Shown here: piece after piece, positions 1 to 13,149 of the stretch | How positions within the stretch are numbered: position 1 is the stretch's first letter | How the letters are laid out: each line of letters starts with the position of its first letter | DNA from: Paragonimus skrjabini miyazakii | Taxonomy: Eukaryota > Platyhelminthes > Trematoda > Plagiorchiida > Troglotrematidae | Direction: 5' to 3' | DNA: 64,000 nucleotides | Assembly: GCA_014338405.1 (NCBI GenBank) | Contig: JTDE01000292.1 | Coordinates: forward strand, 97,537-161,536 | Position numbers and translations under genes: made by a program | Notes under the pieces: generated by a model | Told to the model about the DNA's origin: nothing | Seen by the model: the letters and a program-made list of their open reading frames with translations, nothing else | Databases searched by the model: none

Positions 1-430
1 ACTCTTTCATAAAATCCTCCGGTTCCTCAGTCATCGCTGTGCATTTTTTTAGTCTTGGATTCATCGTCAATCTATAATCACCACAGATCCTAGGCGATTT
101 GCCATCTTCTTTCATAACCACGACGATTGGCGTAGCTCGTGCTGATGAGTTAACCTGTGAGATTATACCATCTTCTTTCAACTTGTTGAGAGCATTATGC
201 ACCTCTTCTCTTATTCCATAAGGTATTATTCGACGCTTTAAAAAAACTGGGTCCCCTTGCACTTCCAGTCTTGCTGGTTCTACTTTCATTCCTCCTGAAC
301 AGTGTGAACACTGGACAATCAGGTTGCGGAACTGGGCTTGATAGTCTGCACTCGGACCATTCTTGTGATTAGCATTTAGTGAAAGGGAACAGCTAAGCCG
401 TCTCAAAGCTTTTAATCCCAGGATTGTTGG
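1..430 (-). mobile_element. Ty3/gypsy-like pol fragment (end of protease, start of RT), open at window edge
   Basis: Read on the minus strand from about 430 down to 1 there is an uninterrupted frame. It begins with a protease-end-like ILGLKALRRL, passes through MKVEPARLEVQGDP and PVFLKRRIIPYGIREEV, and reaches the N-terminal RT block with GII.QV.SSARATPIVVVMK and ICGDYRLT.NPRL. This series is characteristic of the region just before and inside the fingers of Ty3/gypsy reverse transcriptases. The catalytic YxDD block would lie beyond the left edge. No stop codon interrupts the frame, so this piece is less decayed than the other gypsy remnant in the window. The upstream end is fused in frame to a LINE endonuclease segment. 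The class call is firm; the exact family and boundary are inferred. Confidence 0.8.
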
Positions 431-1090
431 TCTCCAAGTAACACAGTGCCTCCTCCTGTGTTGGAATACGGTGCTCGAAATATAGAGGCCGTGGGTTGCG
501 CACAGCTGTATCAGTCTTTCGCCATTATCATTACGCTGTACCCGGACACCAAACATACCTCCTAGCCGCTTCTCACTCGAAGAAAGACGACCAAGCTGAG
601 CATTAAAATCGCCCGCTAGTATGATTATGTCGGAGTGTTTAGTTCGCCTCAGGATGTCAACAAGGGCGTCAAAGAACGCATCTTTGGTAGCATCCGAACA
701 GCTGTCCGTCGGAGCGTACGCCGATATAATGAATACATAACGTCTTTCTGATTTGCGTCGACAGACTTTAACCGACGTATTTAGTCTGACAGCGCACAAG
801 CGACTGTTCACTGGGATCCAATCGAGCTTTGGAACTCAGTGCGATTCCCACTCCAGCTTGACCGCGAGATTCGGCTTCGGCGTCACCAAAAACCCTGAGA
901 GAGAAGCGCTTCGATCCACGGTTCTCTAGATGTGAGCTCAAATGGATAACCGTGCTGGAAACGTAAGCTCGCGTCTCTGACACACAACACACATCAAGCT
1001 CCAGGTTTGAGAGAGTACTTGCCAGGGCAGCTTGCTGACCGACTTGTCGGAGAGTGAGGACATTGGAGGTGCCAATGTTTACCAGTTGTC
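431..1090 (-). pseudogene. Non-LTR retrotransposon endonuclease domain, truncated, one frameshift
   Basis: On the minus strand the N-terminal part reads as an EEP-family (APE-like) endonuclease start: LVNIGTSNVLTLRQVGQQAAL, then the LDVCCVSETR block carrying the catalytic Glu. A frameshift occurs near 845. The second frame continues with LDWIPVNSRLCAVRL, IISAYAPTD, the catalytic GDFNAQLG block (about 590-625), DNGERL, and RRRHCVTWRP. The domain stops at TWRP, before the IDHI and SDH blocks seen in the related element at 22.7 kb, and continues directly into gypsy sequence. These are standard landmarks of LINE endonucleases of flukes. The frameshift and 3' truncation mean it is a relic. Confidence 0.85.
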
Positions 1091-2818
1091 TTGGCCTCAG
1101 AAAACAATTATCGCCCTAAGGCACATGGAAGGCAGAAGGAATGGGGGGTAAAACAGTAGGAGAAAGTCGGTTAGTAATGTCACTGTCGAGAGAACGGTAA
1201 CTTCTGATACTTCCCGGTCGTTTATGCCGCGGAAGGAAGTTGACTTGAATGACCCCACCCCGAGTCTCTAATTCAAAACATTACGAAACACGATTGCCCA
1301 TACGTCATCATACATATGGGCTAACTAATTATCAATGAATATTCTTAGACATGTGTTCACGGTAGGTTGATCTGGTGAGACTGTCAGGCTTTAACTTGTC
1401 GAGACTTCGATGCGAGCTCAAAACGACCCCAGGTGTACCTGACTTAGTTATTTCATAGTCCTTCGTGAAATCGACCCATTTTTACCCCTTCGTAAGGAGT
1501 CGAGTAAAATAGACGTACGCTCGTGGTATGAAATTTTTAGTTGTGAATCACGCCAGCATTTTCTTTAACGAATGTAAATATACATGTGAGTTTGCTCGTT
1601 GTACTAAAACTTTAGATACAACAACAGTCGGTATGATGTACATGGAAGTTTAGTCTATAGTAAACTGATCTTTTGGGATGGATATTGTCCTCAGTGTAAA
1701 GGCCTTTTCGCTAGAGCGGCGTTCGATACAGCAATGCTCTACTACACTCACCTGGCTCACAAATATAGCATAACAAGGTTTCAGCTTGTTATGCTATTGG
1801 AATTTACCACTTAGTCAGACCTAGGTTAATCTGACGACAATCAGTACGAATAAACTATGTAAACATGCTTACAATAAACACTATGTATAATAGCCAGTTA
1901 TGAACTACTCCCTGACGTCAAGGATCTTTCGAAAACAGTTCTAATATAAGGTCCTCAAATTAGATGACAGAACACTTAATATCAACTGAAGAATCAAACA
2001 CCATTCTCAACTACTCAGAAATGGATGTTTTATGCGGTAAGGTAAATGTGAGTTCGATCCCCAATATGCTGCTATATCGTTGCATTTAGCTTGTAGGTTT
2101 TTTGGTAGGTTATGGTATGGTTTCTCTTCCCTTAATTTATTTCCCATGGTTCATCACTTATTGTCTTATTGTTGCTGAACTTGTGAAGCTGTGGACACTG
2201 ACTCTCTCATCAGTAAGTAATTCCACTGTTTTTGGAAGTACTTGATAATGAACATCCGCACAATGCACAACACATTATCTCAGATCCGTTTTATCCATTG
2301 TTCGAACGCAATTAACCGTCTTACTTTCTAAACACTCCAGCAAAAATTTTGTAGGTTCACAAGCAATTTTCGTCTATTTCAATCTGTAAATTTCCAATGA
2401 ATTCTGTTCTTGTCTGATAATCGTATTTCCATTCCACAGAATGACAAGAGTTGCATTCATTTTCACACTTTTCCGAGTGTGATTCATTTGAATTACAAAC
2501 TTGTTCGGGAAGATGAATGACAATCGAATACAATTCTTGCTTTAGGCCTACCGTTCACAATGGTTCACACACGCAAATGAGCTTGCAGACAGTATCTCTC
2601 GCTGACATAGCCACAATATTTTGATAGACTAGTGTTCAAATTCGACGAACAAGCTTACAAATGAATGCTAAAAAATGCAGACAAAGGACCCGGAACAAAC
2701 TATGAAGGAGCAATTTATGTTTCATGTGATCACATTCAGTTGAACTTAACTCAAATCACTCAAGTGTATAGTCCCAGCGAATGGTTCTTCTATACCGTCG
2801 AACGACATAGCACGCTGG
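1091..2818. other. Intergenic, no gene seen
   Basis: No supported coding region. A perfect 13-bp-stem hairpin lies at 1765-1797 and is listed separately. A B-box-like string at about 2051-2062 has no convincing A box upstream. Confidence 0.5.
1765..1797. repeat. Perfect hairpin, 13-bp stem, 7-nt loop
   Basis: The arm ATAGCATAACAAG (1765-1777) is exactly complementary to CTTGTTATGCTAT (1785-1797), with the loop GTTTCAG between. The first flanking pair outside the stem does not match. No target-site duplication or ORF is evident beside it. Confidence 0.9.
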
Positions 2819-2820
2819 TG

Positions 2821-2837
2821 CACACACACACACACAC
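2821..2837. repeat. (CA)n microsatellite
   Basis: About eight CA units, read directly. Confidence 0.95.
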
Positions 2838-3066
2838 GCATGGATAGTTGTTGTTGTTCCCGACTAAATCGATGGGTGTTACCAAACCGCAATTAACATC
2901 CCAATTACAATGTGGTACTCCTGACAGCTGGCATTAAGTGACCTCCGCTTAGGGCATACAGAGTTCATTGGTGCCAAGTAAAGTATATCTAGGTTATTTA
3001 TGTGGAGTGTGCATTTTCGGCCAACTGATAGATTGGAGTGAAGCATATGTTGAGCAATAGGCTGGT

Positions 3067-3069
<3 letters not shown>

Positions 3070-3101
<32 letters not shown>
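3070..3101. repeat. (AC)16 microsatellite
   Basis: An uninterrupted run of AC dinucleotides, the longest CA-type run in the window. Confidence 0.97.
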
Positions 3102-3102
<1 letters not shown>

Positions 3103-6100
3103 GTTCACTCGAGTCATAATGATTAATGATTTTTTTTCTATCTGAACAATTAGAAGAGCTTATGTGTTGTCTTCAAAATGTCTCATTCAGCTGATTGACG
3201 GGAAATATAAAATACACATATGTAATCGAGGAGGCATATGCACTGAGCCTCATTGTAAATATAAGAGAAAGCGGCCAGCTTCTTCTAATTGTTAAACGTA
3301 TTTATCCGGATGTCTGGTAAATAAATCCATACGGCTTGAATGGTTTTCACAATCTAAGCGATGCATCAAACATCGGGCATCCGAAAGGAACACTGTGTAC
3401 TTTTCACGGATGCACACACGATGGAATGAAGTGAACAACAGACAATGAACAGATTGAACATTTTGAAACTGTGCTAAACATAAGTAAACAGTGTGATGTT
3501 CACCTACACAAAATTACATATGACCGGAAGACACGCGTTTATAATCCCTGATCATAAGGAACATTCACAGAGCATAAACAGACGGACGAAATCTAAAGGT
3601 GCAATCGTACATTAAAGAACTATCCTAGTCAGGTTTGTGGGACTGTATGAACCTGTTCAGTTCTACAAGTTGACTAATTGTCAAAACAGCCGCAAGGTCA
3701 ACACAAAAGATGGATCAAACGCGTCTAATGTAGGACGCTTCGGTAAACCGTAAGATGCGTCATCTTTTGTTCCCGATTAACATACTGTAGCTTCTGTAGT
3801 GGTCACAGAGTGGCCGCTTTTAAGCAGGTATTTTGTGCCTGACAGGTTGTAGTTTGCTGTTTTATTACGGAATCATCGCTGGCAATCTTTCAGTGTGCAT
3901 TTGATCAATAACAGATGTGGTCGCCAATCCGGATACCTAAAGGACATTCTGTGGCAATGTACACAACAGAAAACACTATAGACTATGGCAGTTATAGTAA
4001 AGATGTTTCGAACGCGAATGAATATGTGTTAAAGAAAATTATACGAAAACTAGATGGGTATCTGAAAATTCAAACACAGTCGATTTAATGCCAAAATAAA
4101 AATAAACTAGGCTTGTTTATGGTGCAAACTGGTCGATCTTTAAATACGCTCCTGATTTAAACGTCAAATCAACGGTAGCTGTGACCAAATCCGAAGGCTC
4201 CGTCTTCGCCCAAGTCGTCACAAATAGCATATGCCACTCTACTCATGACTCTATCCACACACTACAAGCCCGGATGAAGAAGATCAGAGAGTAAATGAAC
4301 GACGTGTCCTTCACCTGACTGGAACATGGATGAACGATCACATTCGAGTCTAGTTAGCTTTCAAGAAAATTGTGAGAATGCCGGATTGTCTGTCGTTGTT
4401 AAATGAAAAAGATTTCTCTTGGTTTACCTCTCGAATAACTGTATGACGTAATCTATGTTCTTTTGAATAAACTGCTAATTTGTAACTGTTTGATCAAGCA
4501 TGTTCATGTAAGTTCGATTAGATCACTGATCCTATTCTGCGCTGTTTATAACATTTACTTCAAGATTTAGACCAGAATCGTTAAATGAATCTACTCAACT
4601 TGCTCACCGAACATCGGGAACCAGTGAGATGGGAAAAATGAAGGAGCTTGAAAGAATATTTGCCGGTCAGAAGAGAGAAGATATCACGCCGGACTAAAAT
4701 AAAACCCTTCAATACCAACACTGAAAGATGAATGAGCTTTGTCTTGGATAGTTTGTCTGGTATGCATTCAGGCGTGAATACGTATTTTATGAAAATTATA
4801 TCTTTAATGAAACTCGTGAAATTTTGTCCGATGCGGGAAGATAACTAGGGTTTAATGGGAAATTTCATCAGTTCCGATAAACGTCAATCCTTATCCAAGC
4901 ATATCGTAACGAAACAGCTTCGGGTGAGTGGTGGGGATTTTGGTTGATGTAAATCAAACATCAATCAAAAATTTTCACAGTTTTCGTAGTAGGATGGACT
5001 TTTCAGTCACTCCTTTTGTGGAGCAAGCGCTATATTCTGATTTAACTGTTTTTCGAGCTCACCAATTGCCACGGCCTGAATAAGCTTAGTTAAATTAATT
5101 TATCTTTCATTTCAAGGAAACCGGGAGAATCTGAGTATTACTCCTAAGCGAATACAACAGAGCCCTATCATATGATAATTCAGTCGTGTCTCATTTGTGA
5201 TCAATGACATACTGGTCAGCTCAGTTTTCTCATGGAAGCGCGGTCACAGTTCTAATCCAGGCTGTCACAAAAGATATTTCTGTAAAAGATGATAATGCAA
5301 ATGTGAGTATTGTATATAAAGAAACTACTGCCCGGTATAAGGCACAAAATGTATCTGAATTAACTAGTCGGTTGCATACGTTTCTATCCAAACTTACGGT
5401 TATCAATACTGACTATTTCTGAACACGCTGAAAATTTACGCGGTAACTTTGTTCTTTCCAACAATTATCCAAACAGACAGAGTGGAAGATAATGCCGATG
5501 TTTGTGTAGCTTTGAAAGAACCGCTCCTCTAACCGGGGTGTTAGACAAAAGCAAGCGCGACAACTTAATCCAGCAGGCTGCATTGAGATTTTCCCCAAGG
5601 TAAAATAATTTGATTTTTTTACTGGTTTTCGGTTCTGAAGTGAGAGCGTTCATTCGTCTGAGTGCGTATCTATGCACAGTGCCTTAACGCAAGCAAAATA
5701 AACCGGAAAATGGGAAATTTGAATAGGGGAAAATGAAATCAATCGCCCCGAGTAGACGAGAGAGGAGAAAAATTGAGTGCTGAAATTGGCTAGGTAAAAA
5801 ACGACAGTTTCGAGTATTCCTGTCGATTAAGTTGTAAACTGTAAGCGGAAGATACCTGTTCAGTACGTCTAACCGTGAATGACTTGTATCATAGAACAGC
5901 TAATTTCTCCGGATAGGTACACAATAATGCATTCAGACAAGTGGTTTCGTTTGCTGAGTTCATTCTAGCCGGTCTTAAATAACCTGAGTTCATTCCACCT
6001 GCGCCGCTCGTGTGATCACTGTACCGTAGTCAATTGCTTACTGAAAACTGTGCTCTTTTACAGGTGAAAGCACACAAAACATGCTAGTTAATATACACGC

Positions 6101-7615
6101 CGCAACACAATTGTATGACCACAGAAGGAAAACACAACTGTGTTAGGGATAGCGCCTGTGACCATATGTTGGTGATGGATCGATAATATGAGGCGGATGA
6201 GTGACCATTAATCTTTAGAGAAACATTGACTCAGGTAAATGAGTTTAGTTCTATCTAACACGAGACGTTACAATGAGAGTAGTTGGAAAATACAAGAGTT
6301 CACTATTGAAATAAATCAAACTAAGCATAAGCGGTATCCTAGTTTTCTGGTTCACCCACTTCTTAGAGTGAAAACAACGAAACAATAAGATCGAAAGATT
6401 TATCTGAGACAGGTAAGCATCACTTCTGTCAAATGAAGCATAATAAAACAGTGAGTTATAAGATAACACAAACACATGTTTGTTCTGGGTAATTCTATTT
6501 GAATCCTTTAATGAACATTAAAATATTCTATCAGGTTTAATTGTTCAAAGCTACAAAATCAATTTCCCTGAACAGATGTAACATCTCATGAAAACTTTAT
6601 CAACAAGTTATGATAGTAACAGCTGAGAAGAGACTTACTTTAGACAGGTGTATTATGTGGAAGTGGTACTGATTTGCTATACGGGAGTAGTAACGCATTT
6701 TGAGTAGAGAGTCCAGAATGGGCAGTTACTTATAGGTTGCAATGCATTTACAGCCACACACACACAAACACACGAGAGTGAACTGTTCAAAGTGAACGGA
6801 TAACAAAAACGTTATTCTTATGTCAACGAGTGACAGAGGACTTTATTAATACTTATTATACCGTATGTGCCAACTGGAATTATTCTTTTTTACGTGCTAT
6901 CACCTTCGATATATGCACTTAACCACCTAAAGTCCCTGCTTGTGCTTTATATTTCAAATGTGGCTCGCCAATAGTCGAAAAACGAAGCCAATCTTAAATC
7001 TTTTCAACAAAAATCTCTGGACCGTAAAATTTGATGATCTCTAAATAGACATTCCTAAGGCGGAGTCCAATTCTGCTGTAATAGAAATGCACTTGTTATG
7101 AATTAGGCTATTGTTGAGTATTTTGTAATCAGACGGTTAACCTTCTTTTGATAAGGAAGATAAATTGCAGTTCTTAAAAAGTGTTTCCAAATGATAAAGT
7201 TTTATGTTGGAATTAGAACTGTTTGAGTTTATTTATAGGACGTTTCTCAATCAATGTTCGAAATCATAAACCTTTTTGTCTATTATTGATAGTCCAATAT
7301 GTGAAATACAAAATATTGACTCATTAAGTTTAAAAGTAAAATAAATATCAGTGGAAACATAAAATGATGTGATAATTTTGTCGTAAATCACAATCACAAT
7401 ATTTAAACAAAAAGCAGAGATAAAACCCAAAAGCAATAAAGCAAGTGCGTAAGTGTATGCATATCTCAACAAAAAAATTTTTGAGTTGAAATGAAAAAGA
7501 TCTTCGGAATATCCGTATTTATCTGTTAATCATAGAACAACCAAAGTCGCTTACCACCAAACAAATAGTTTGCAATTGTGCTATTCAATTGTTGATTATT
7601 GTAAAACACGGTTAT
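3102..7615. other. Intergenic or intronic, no gene seen
   Basis: Only short frames (60-75 codons) without recognisable domains occur here, on both strands. There is an imperfect CA-rich microsatellite at 6755-6773. No RNA gene or decodable mobile element was seen. Confidence 0.45.
6755..6773. repeat. Imperfect (CA)n microsatellite
   Basis: A CA run interrupted by one AAAC unit. Confidence 0.9.
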
Positions 7616-7836
7616 TGTAAACACGATTGCCTCATGAACAGCATGCCCGTGGTTCAAGTCCCGGCAGTGGCGATGATATGCACTACTTACGAGCTCTAAT
7701 GAGAGCGAAACTCGGGTCTAGTGCTTCTTTTCGAAAGGGGCCGATTGGATAGCCTATGGGAATGCGACAGCTGTGATCAATTGTGGGTGATGTGCAACTT
7801 GAAATAAACCAAATCCCCGACTACTCACCAGTAATC
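7616..7836 (+). mobile_element. tRNA-derived SINE-like repeat with hammerhead (SINE1 copy A), 5' truncated
   Basis: This copy aligns with those at 18.7-19.35, 31.6-32.1 and 36.0-36.3 kb. It holds the end of a tRNA-like head, a perfect pol III B box GGTTCAAGTCC at 7651-7661, a hammerhead fold at 7680-7724, and the conserved tail ending near CCCCGACTACTCA. The leader and most of the A-box side are missing or scrambled, so it is 5' truncated. The layout, a tRNA-like promoter followed by a hammerhead, is that of the schistosome Sm-alpha family. Its identity as a SINE or retrozyme-like element is inferred from this layout and the copy number. Confidence 0.8.
7680..7724 (+). ncRNA. Type I hammerhead ribozyme fold, core substitution (probably inactive)
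   Basis: Stem I is GCACTA paired with TAGTGC. Stem II is GCTCT/AGAGC with an AATG loop. GAAA is present, and stem III is the loopless 4-bp ACTC/GGGT (one G-U pair) followed by the C of the cleavage site. The first core box reads CTTACGA rather than CTGACGA, so the invariant G5 is U. Loss of G5 is known to abolish hammerhead cleavage, so this copy is predicted dead. Confidence 0.75.
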
Positions 7837-10800
7837 TAAAAGTGTATCTCTCAAAATTCTCTTATTTTGATAGCTTCCTCTGGTTTGTTTAATTTGCTCA
7901 TGACTGTGTTTGGCAGATACTGTATGAGGATATATGAATTGTTGCTAGATTACATGTTTCTAGCATCGATCCAGACAACAAAAAGTGAATCGCACTTTTT
8001 AAATCAGAACGCATAAGAAGTCCTTGCCATTTCAATCGTCCTGTTAGAGGAAAATACCCAGAAGTGGTCAGCAACCCATCGGTGTATTTCTGTAAAATGT
8101 ACTATTCCTATTGTTTATGTAAGTCATGTTGACAAAGTGTCCAACTACGGTCACTTTCCTACTTACATCTCATATTATACATAGCCACACTGTTTACATT
8201 AACACGTCGAAAACGCGATGTTCTACTCAAACTGATACAGTCATTTAAATAGGTTATTGGAAATGGTGAAATTAGTTTTCGCCAACTCAGGCATGCAATT
8301 TGAGTGAGCGAATACCGAACTCATCAGAAAAACACTCGAAGTTTCAGCTGCTCCTTTAGCTAAGAAAAATTCAGCATTTCGTTTGGATTAGACTGGACAC
8401 ATCTTCTGTCGTCTCGTTTCCCTAATGTCCTCTGTCATACCGAGTTTACCTTGCAACATAATACAATCTAATGTTTGTTTTTGAGTTGATAACAGTTGCA
8501 CTGGTTCCAGTTAGTCTCTTGCCTGTCTCTGTTCTCCCATTTCCACATCCTAATGGGACATTATGCGGTATGATCAACTCGGAAATAACAGTCAACGACA
8601 CTGAGTGGTAGTCAGTCAACGAACCCTACTTGTTTACTCCACAGTTAAAGAGCCACGTACAACATCGATCAGCAAATAAACAATAATCACTCAGTTGCAA
8701 GGATGGATAGTGTAGACACCGATATCACCAAATGGCAGTAAAATTATTTCGTACTCATTTGTATGTGCTTTCTGTTTGGTGTAGGTTAAATGGTGATAGG
8801 ATATTAAAAGCATTCCTGACAAATATTTAGCCTGGGATTTGTAAACACTTTATGAAAGTAAATTTTTAAAATCAACAACTGACCGAACTATCATTAGCAC
8901 ATTTGTGATCGTTGAATACTTCACCCACATCAGTCGTAGGTATGAAACCAGTACACTACAAACTTCTGACCTCTATAATTCCTGCCAGCCCTCAGGTTTA
9001 TCAGCTGTCCCGCATCTGCAAAATCATCAGTAAACCATAGGTAATTTGTGAAACCCTCTCCAGGTGTCCTTTATTTAAACTGCTAATAGACATAGTAGTA
9101 CATCTACTAGTGAACGGTTAGCAGCAAGCAAGAAATACCATTATGTGATGTCTATTAACCAGAAGTCATAGTCACCAGTGACTTACCGTTTGCATAACTT
9201 CGAAATAAACGCTCATGTTTCCCTAATGATCCAGATTTATTTGTACATTTTCCTTCTCTTTGAAAAGAACACACAAAAGATATAATTTAGGATAATAATT
9301 CATTTCGTACATACTCGTCATTCTCAATTTTGCACTACGCCAGTTACAAGCCTACGTCTCAGGAAAACGGGAAAGACACAATATACACCTCAGCATATTT
9401 TCAGGGGTAGTTGATCTTTTTAATTATTTCCGTTACTATGTAGTTTATAGCAACAGAGTTTCATTTATCCTGTTACAAAACGTTATTGGTCAGAACACCA
9501 CAAAGTATTGTGTCATGGAATTGGTATGCTTGTTTTGTTTATCAGTCGGACAAAAAGTGTCACATTTAAACCTCAACAACTATTTGCACAGATTACATAC
9601 TTGAAAGAATTCACTGGAAAGTATTTCGTCTATTTGAAGTTCGAACTCCAATGCATCGTTCAGTCATGTTTTAAAGAAACCTTTCACGAGCAGCTACTCT
9701 AACTTCAGACTCTTCACCATTTCCGAATATGAACTGTAGACTTTTGGATTCAAGTATAGTTGTCGGACAGGTAGCCCCCAGAAGTTCTAAACTGCTTTGA
9801 GGTGCGACAGTAAGCTGATCATTTCGATATTTTGAGTCAAGAAACACCCAATCTACCAATGTGAAAAACGTGCGCTGCTGTTTTTGCTTTCCGTATAATG
9901 ATAGTTTCATGCATTTTTGTCTCATTTACTGTAAGAATAAATTGTTCCAGTTGGGTAAAAGAGGTTGTAACATTTTGATTACCATTCTTGTTTACCAACC
10001 CACTTAAACAGACTACGAAGAATGTCACACAAACCACCACAGATTACTTATAATTAACACACTTGGGAAACTGTATTCTTTTATTCAAAATACATGACAA
10101 TAGTCAGTTCAAAAATCTGTTCACTCAAAAGTTATAGTTTCGACGTCGGAAGTAATGAACTCTTGCTGTTAAGTCCAACACAGATGACGTTCGATCTGTT
10201 CCAAGCTTCATTGGAGTCATGGAGACCACCTTTATGGTTACTTTGTAAACCAGCAATTAGGGTTCTTATCATACCAGTTGCCCGACCCACGTCCAAATGT
10301 TCACCTGTGCTATGACCGATAATATGTGGGCGTTGATGGTTTTGTGTCAGACCAGTCTGACCAGTAAACTCCGACCTTGTTCTGGCAGAGCATTTAGACA
10401 TTTACTTTCCTCAATTTTCATTTGTTGTGGTATTTAGTGACTGAGAGGCTATCGTAATCCAAGATTAATTTACACCAATGTACTAACTTTCTTTTGCCAG
10501 CGGCCTTCAAGTACTACCTAGAGGCACATTAAAAAACACGAAACAGCGCATTCAGTTTTTGGATAAGCATCGACTGATCACTTGGGCTCCATATTCTAGT
10601 CGATATTTTTACGGCAATTAACCGACCACATTCAACTACACCACTTTCATAGCAGGTTTGGGGTTACTTCCATAAAAAACATGGTCTGTGTACCGAACTG
10701 GCCTGAAATAAACGTAACCCGTCCCATTAATTTTCTCTGAATCACTATCATTGTGTTGTTGAGTAAAACAAGTAACCTAAAAGTATGACAGAACGTTATA

Positions 10801-13149
10801 ACTAGTTTGGTCAACAAACATTTGGATAAGTATTGTACGAAAGTTCCTTGCTATTGACGACATACTAATGACTTTAACGGCAGAAAATGAGTCGTTTGAC
10901 CGTTTTGCCGCCCGGCATATTATATTCTCTCTCCAAATGTTGTCGTGTTAGTGACTCAAATGGCACTCAAAAATCCAAACGATTTAGTTATCTGAAGTAA
11001 TTTGGTAACAAACAATACCATCAAACTAACATTTAAATTCTCTTTATTAACTCTTTCTCGGTTAAGAATGAAATTTGGGTGACAAAAATATTATCAAAAA
11101 CCCTCCTATATTTACTCGAATCTTCAGTAGAGTGAAAAAAATATTGCCCAAAATAAATTAAATGAATTCTTTACAGATCGAACTTTTGAAGAAATACTAT
11201 GCTGAGCATTTGAAAAATGCGAATGAATTACGAATGCCTGTTGATATGACAAGCTTACAGCAAGCTTTTCAGCTGTTGCAATGTCACAGTGGGAACATAG
11301 GCCGATCGTACCTCATGTGCATGCGCTGTCTGAAAAGGTTCCATACGAATAACTTAGACGCCACTGTCATGACTGTATCACGTCTTCAAGATGTAGACAT
11401 TAGATGGAAAGGCAAGAACATGACAAAAGGCGGCACCTCAGGAATAAGAAACTATGGATACATAGCCTACGTTCAACAGCCCGTATTTTTAATGTCTTCC
11501 GTGAACGCCTCATCTCCTGATCGTGTGATGTCTTCAACTAACCTAAGTTAATGACAGCTTCGTTTCCAACTGTTTCTATAGCATTCTTAGGCTTTCTAAC
11601 GTGGTCAGTTTGCATGTTTCTGTGTCCTAAATTATTCGACATGTGTTCAGTAGGGCACAAACTTGCCAAAAGAACGCTCAATATTCCGGCCGTCTGTTTT
11701 AAAGACAACAACTGTTGTCTCTCAGTGCTAACATAAACTGCCATTTTTTTCTATGACAGGGTTTGTTTAGCAATAAGCGGATTATCAGAATGCGTTGTTT
11801 TCTTCATCAGCCATCTTTTTTTATTTTGAACTATCAGTTTACTTTTTCGCGCTTTCCTTCTTATATCTTATTAAACACATATAAAAAGCTTTCACTAACA
11901 TGAACAGAGTGGTAATTAAGATGAATGACAGACTTATCTCTGTTTATAGGTCAAACTTTGAATTTCCCGTACTAATTATTTACGGTAAACCAGTTACACA
12001 GGTCTTGTTGTCCACTACCGACAAGTAATGTCCCATTATCTATCCATATCTTGCATTCTTAGTAACACCGCTAAAAAAAGAAATACTAGATTAGTTTGCC
12101 TGTATCCTAAGATATTATCGTTTGATAGCTAAAAATGACCACCTTCGTCATATGGGAAAAAGAAATGTAACATAAGGAATGGAGTTTGTTTACCATGCAT
12201 TATAACCAGTTCTTACATGCATGTGGTTCTGAATGCAGGAGCAACCATTGAGTGACGCATAGCCTTCTTTCTTTACTTGTGCAAGTATAGTCTACATGCA
12301 TCAAAGCCATTGGATCAAACTAAACCTCATACTAAAATCTCATGGAGTCTCCATGAGATGCTCATGGTAAAAGACGCAATGTTTGAAAATGTTGATCGTT
12401 TTCAGTCATCCGCAGCCTAAAGAGGAGTAACGTTACAACGTTAATTGATCGGAGGTGAACGAAATGCTTAACTCAGATACATTTTTGTTAACTGATTCCT
12501 CAATAAAAACGAAATGAAAAAGCAACTCTTATGATGTTTTCCGAAATAATGGTAACAGTTTATTTCTAAAAAAAATATCAGAGGTAGGATTGACCCAGTT
12601 CGTTAAAGTAGGTACAATGCCTCTTCGTAAATGAGATACATGAAACGGTATCATGAAGAATGCATTACCCGGTACACATTTGAACCAGCCCATCGGAAGT
12701 TAAAGCCTAGTGGACTTCAAATGTGGTTGTATCAGACGTATCCTGAGTAAATCTCATATATCATGCGAATATTTCAAGAGAACCTTGAATACATGCTATA
12801 TGAATATCTGAGACACAACATTTTGAGAGGTCTATTTACTAGAGGAACTTGTGTTATGATGGATTAATGAAAATTTTGTCATTACGTTCAACAGGACATT
12901 GCGATAGTTTGGAGAAATAGCGGTTCCAGGAATGGGGAGATGCAGAAGTGCATTAAATAGTTTCTTGAGAACTGTATTTATCTATTCAGTTTGACTTTAA
13001 CTTCTGTTATGTATCGACCACAAACAACCCCACTGGTAACGAAGGTTGTACGGTCTTTGGATATAAGGACAATGGGTATAAGAAATGACTTGGTCGTCAC
13101 GTTTGGGGTTTTTTAGGTTCACTGAGAGTTTCTTGTTTTGACCTTCACG
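7837..13149. other. Intergenic or intronic, no gene seen
   Basis: The longest frame is 129 codons at 11162-11551 (+). It starts with ATG, has a helix-prone N-terminus and four cysteines, and matches nothing I recognise. In AT-rich DNA of this length such a frame can occur by chance. A near-perfect palindrome lies at 12337-12359. No RNA gene or transposon protein was found. Confidence 0.4.
12337..12359. repeat. Short near-perfect palindrome
   Basis: Two 11-bp arms, ATCTCATGGAG and CTCCATGAGAT, separated by a single T. Confidence 0.9.

Noticed and set aside
2041..2065. tRNA-like B box GTTCGATCCC
   Set aside because: No A box at a suitable distance and no second copy.
11162..11551. 129-codon plus-strand frame as a gene
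   Set aside because: No domain, no splice or promoter context, and a frame of this length is not unexpected by chance in six frames of 64 kb.
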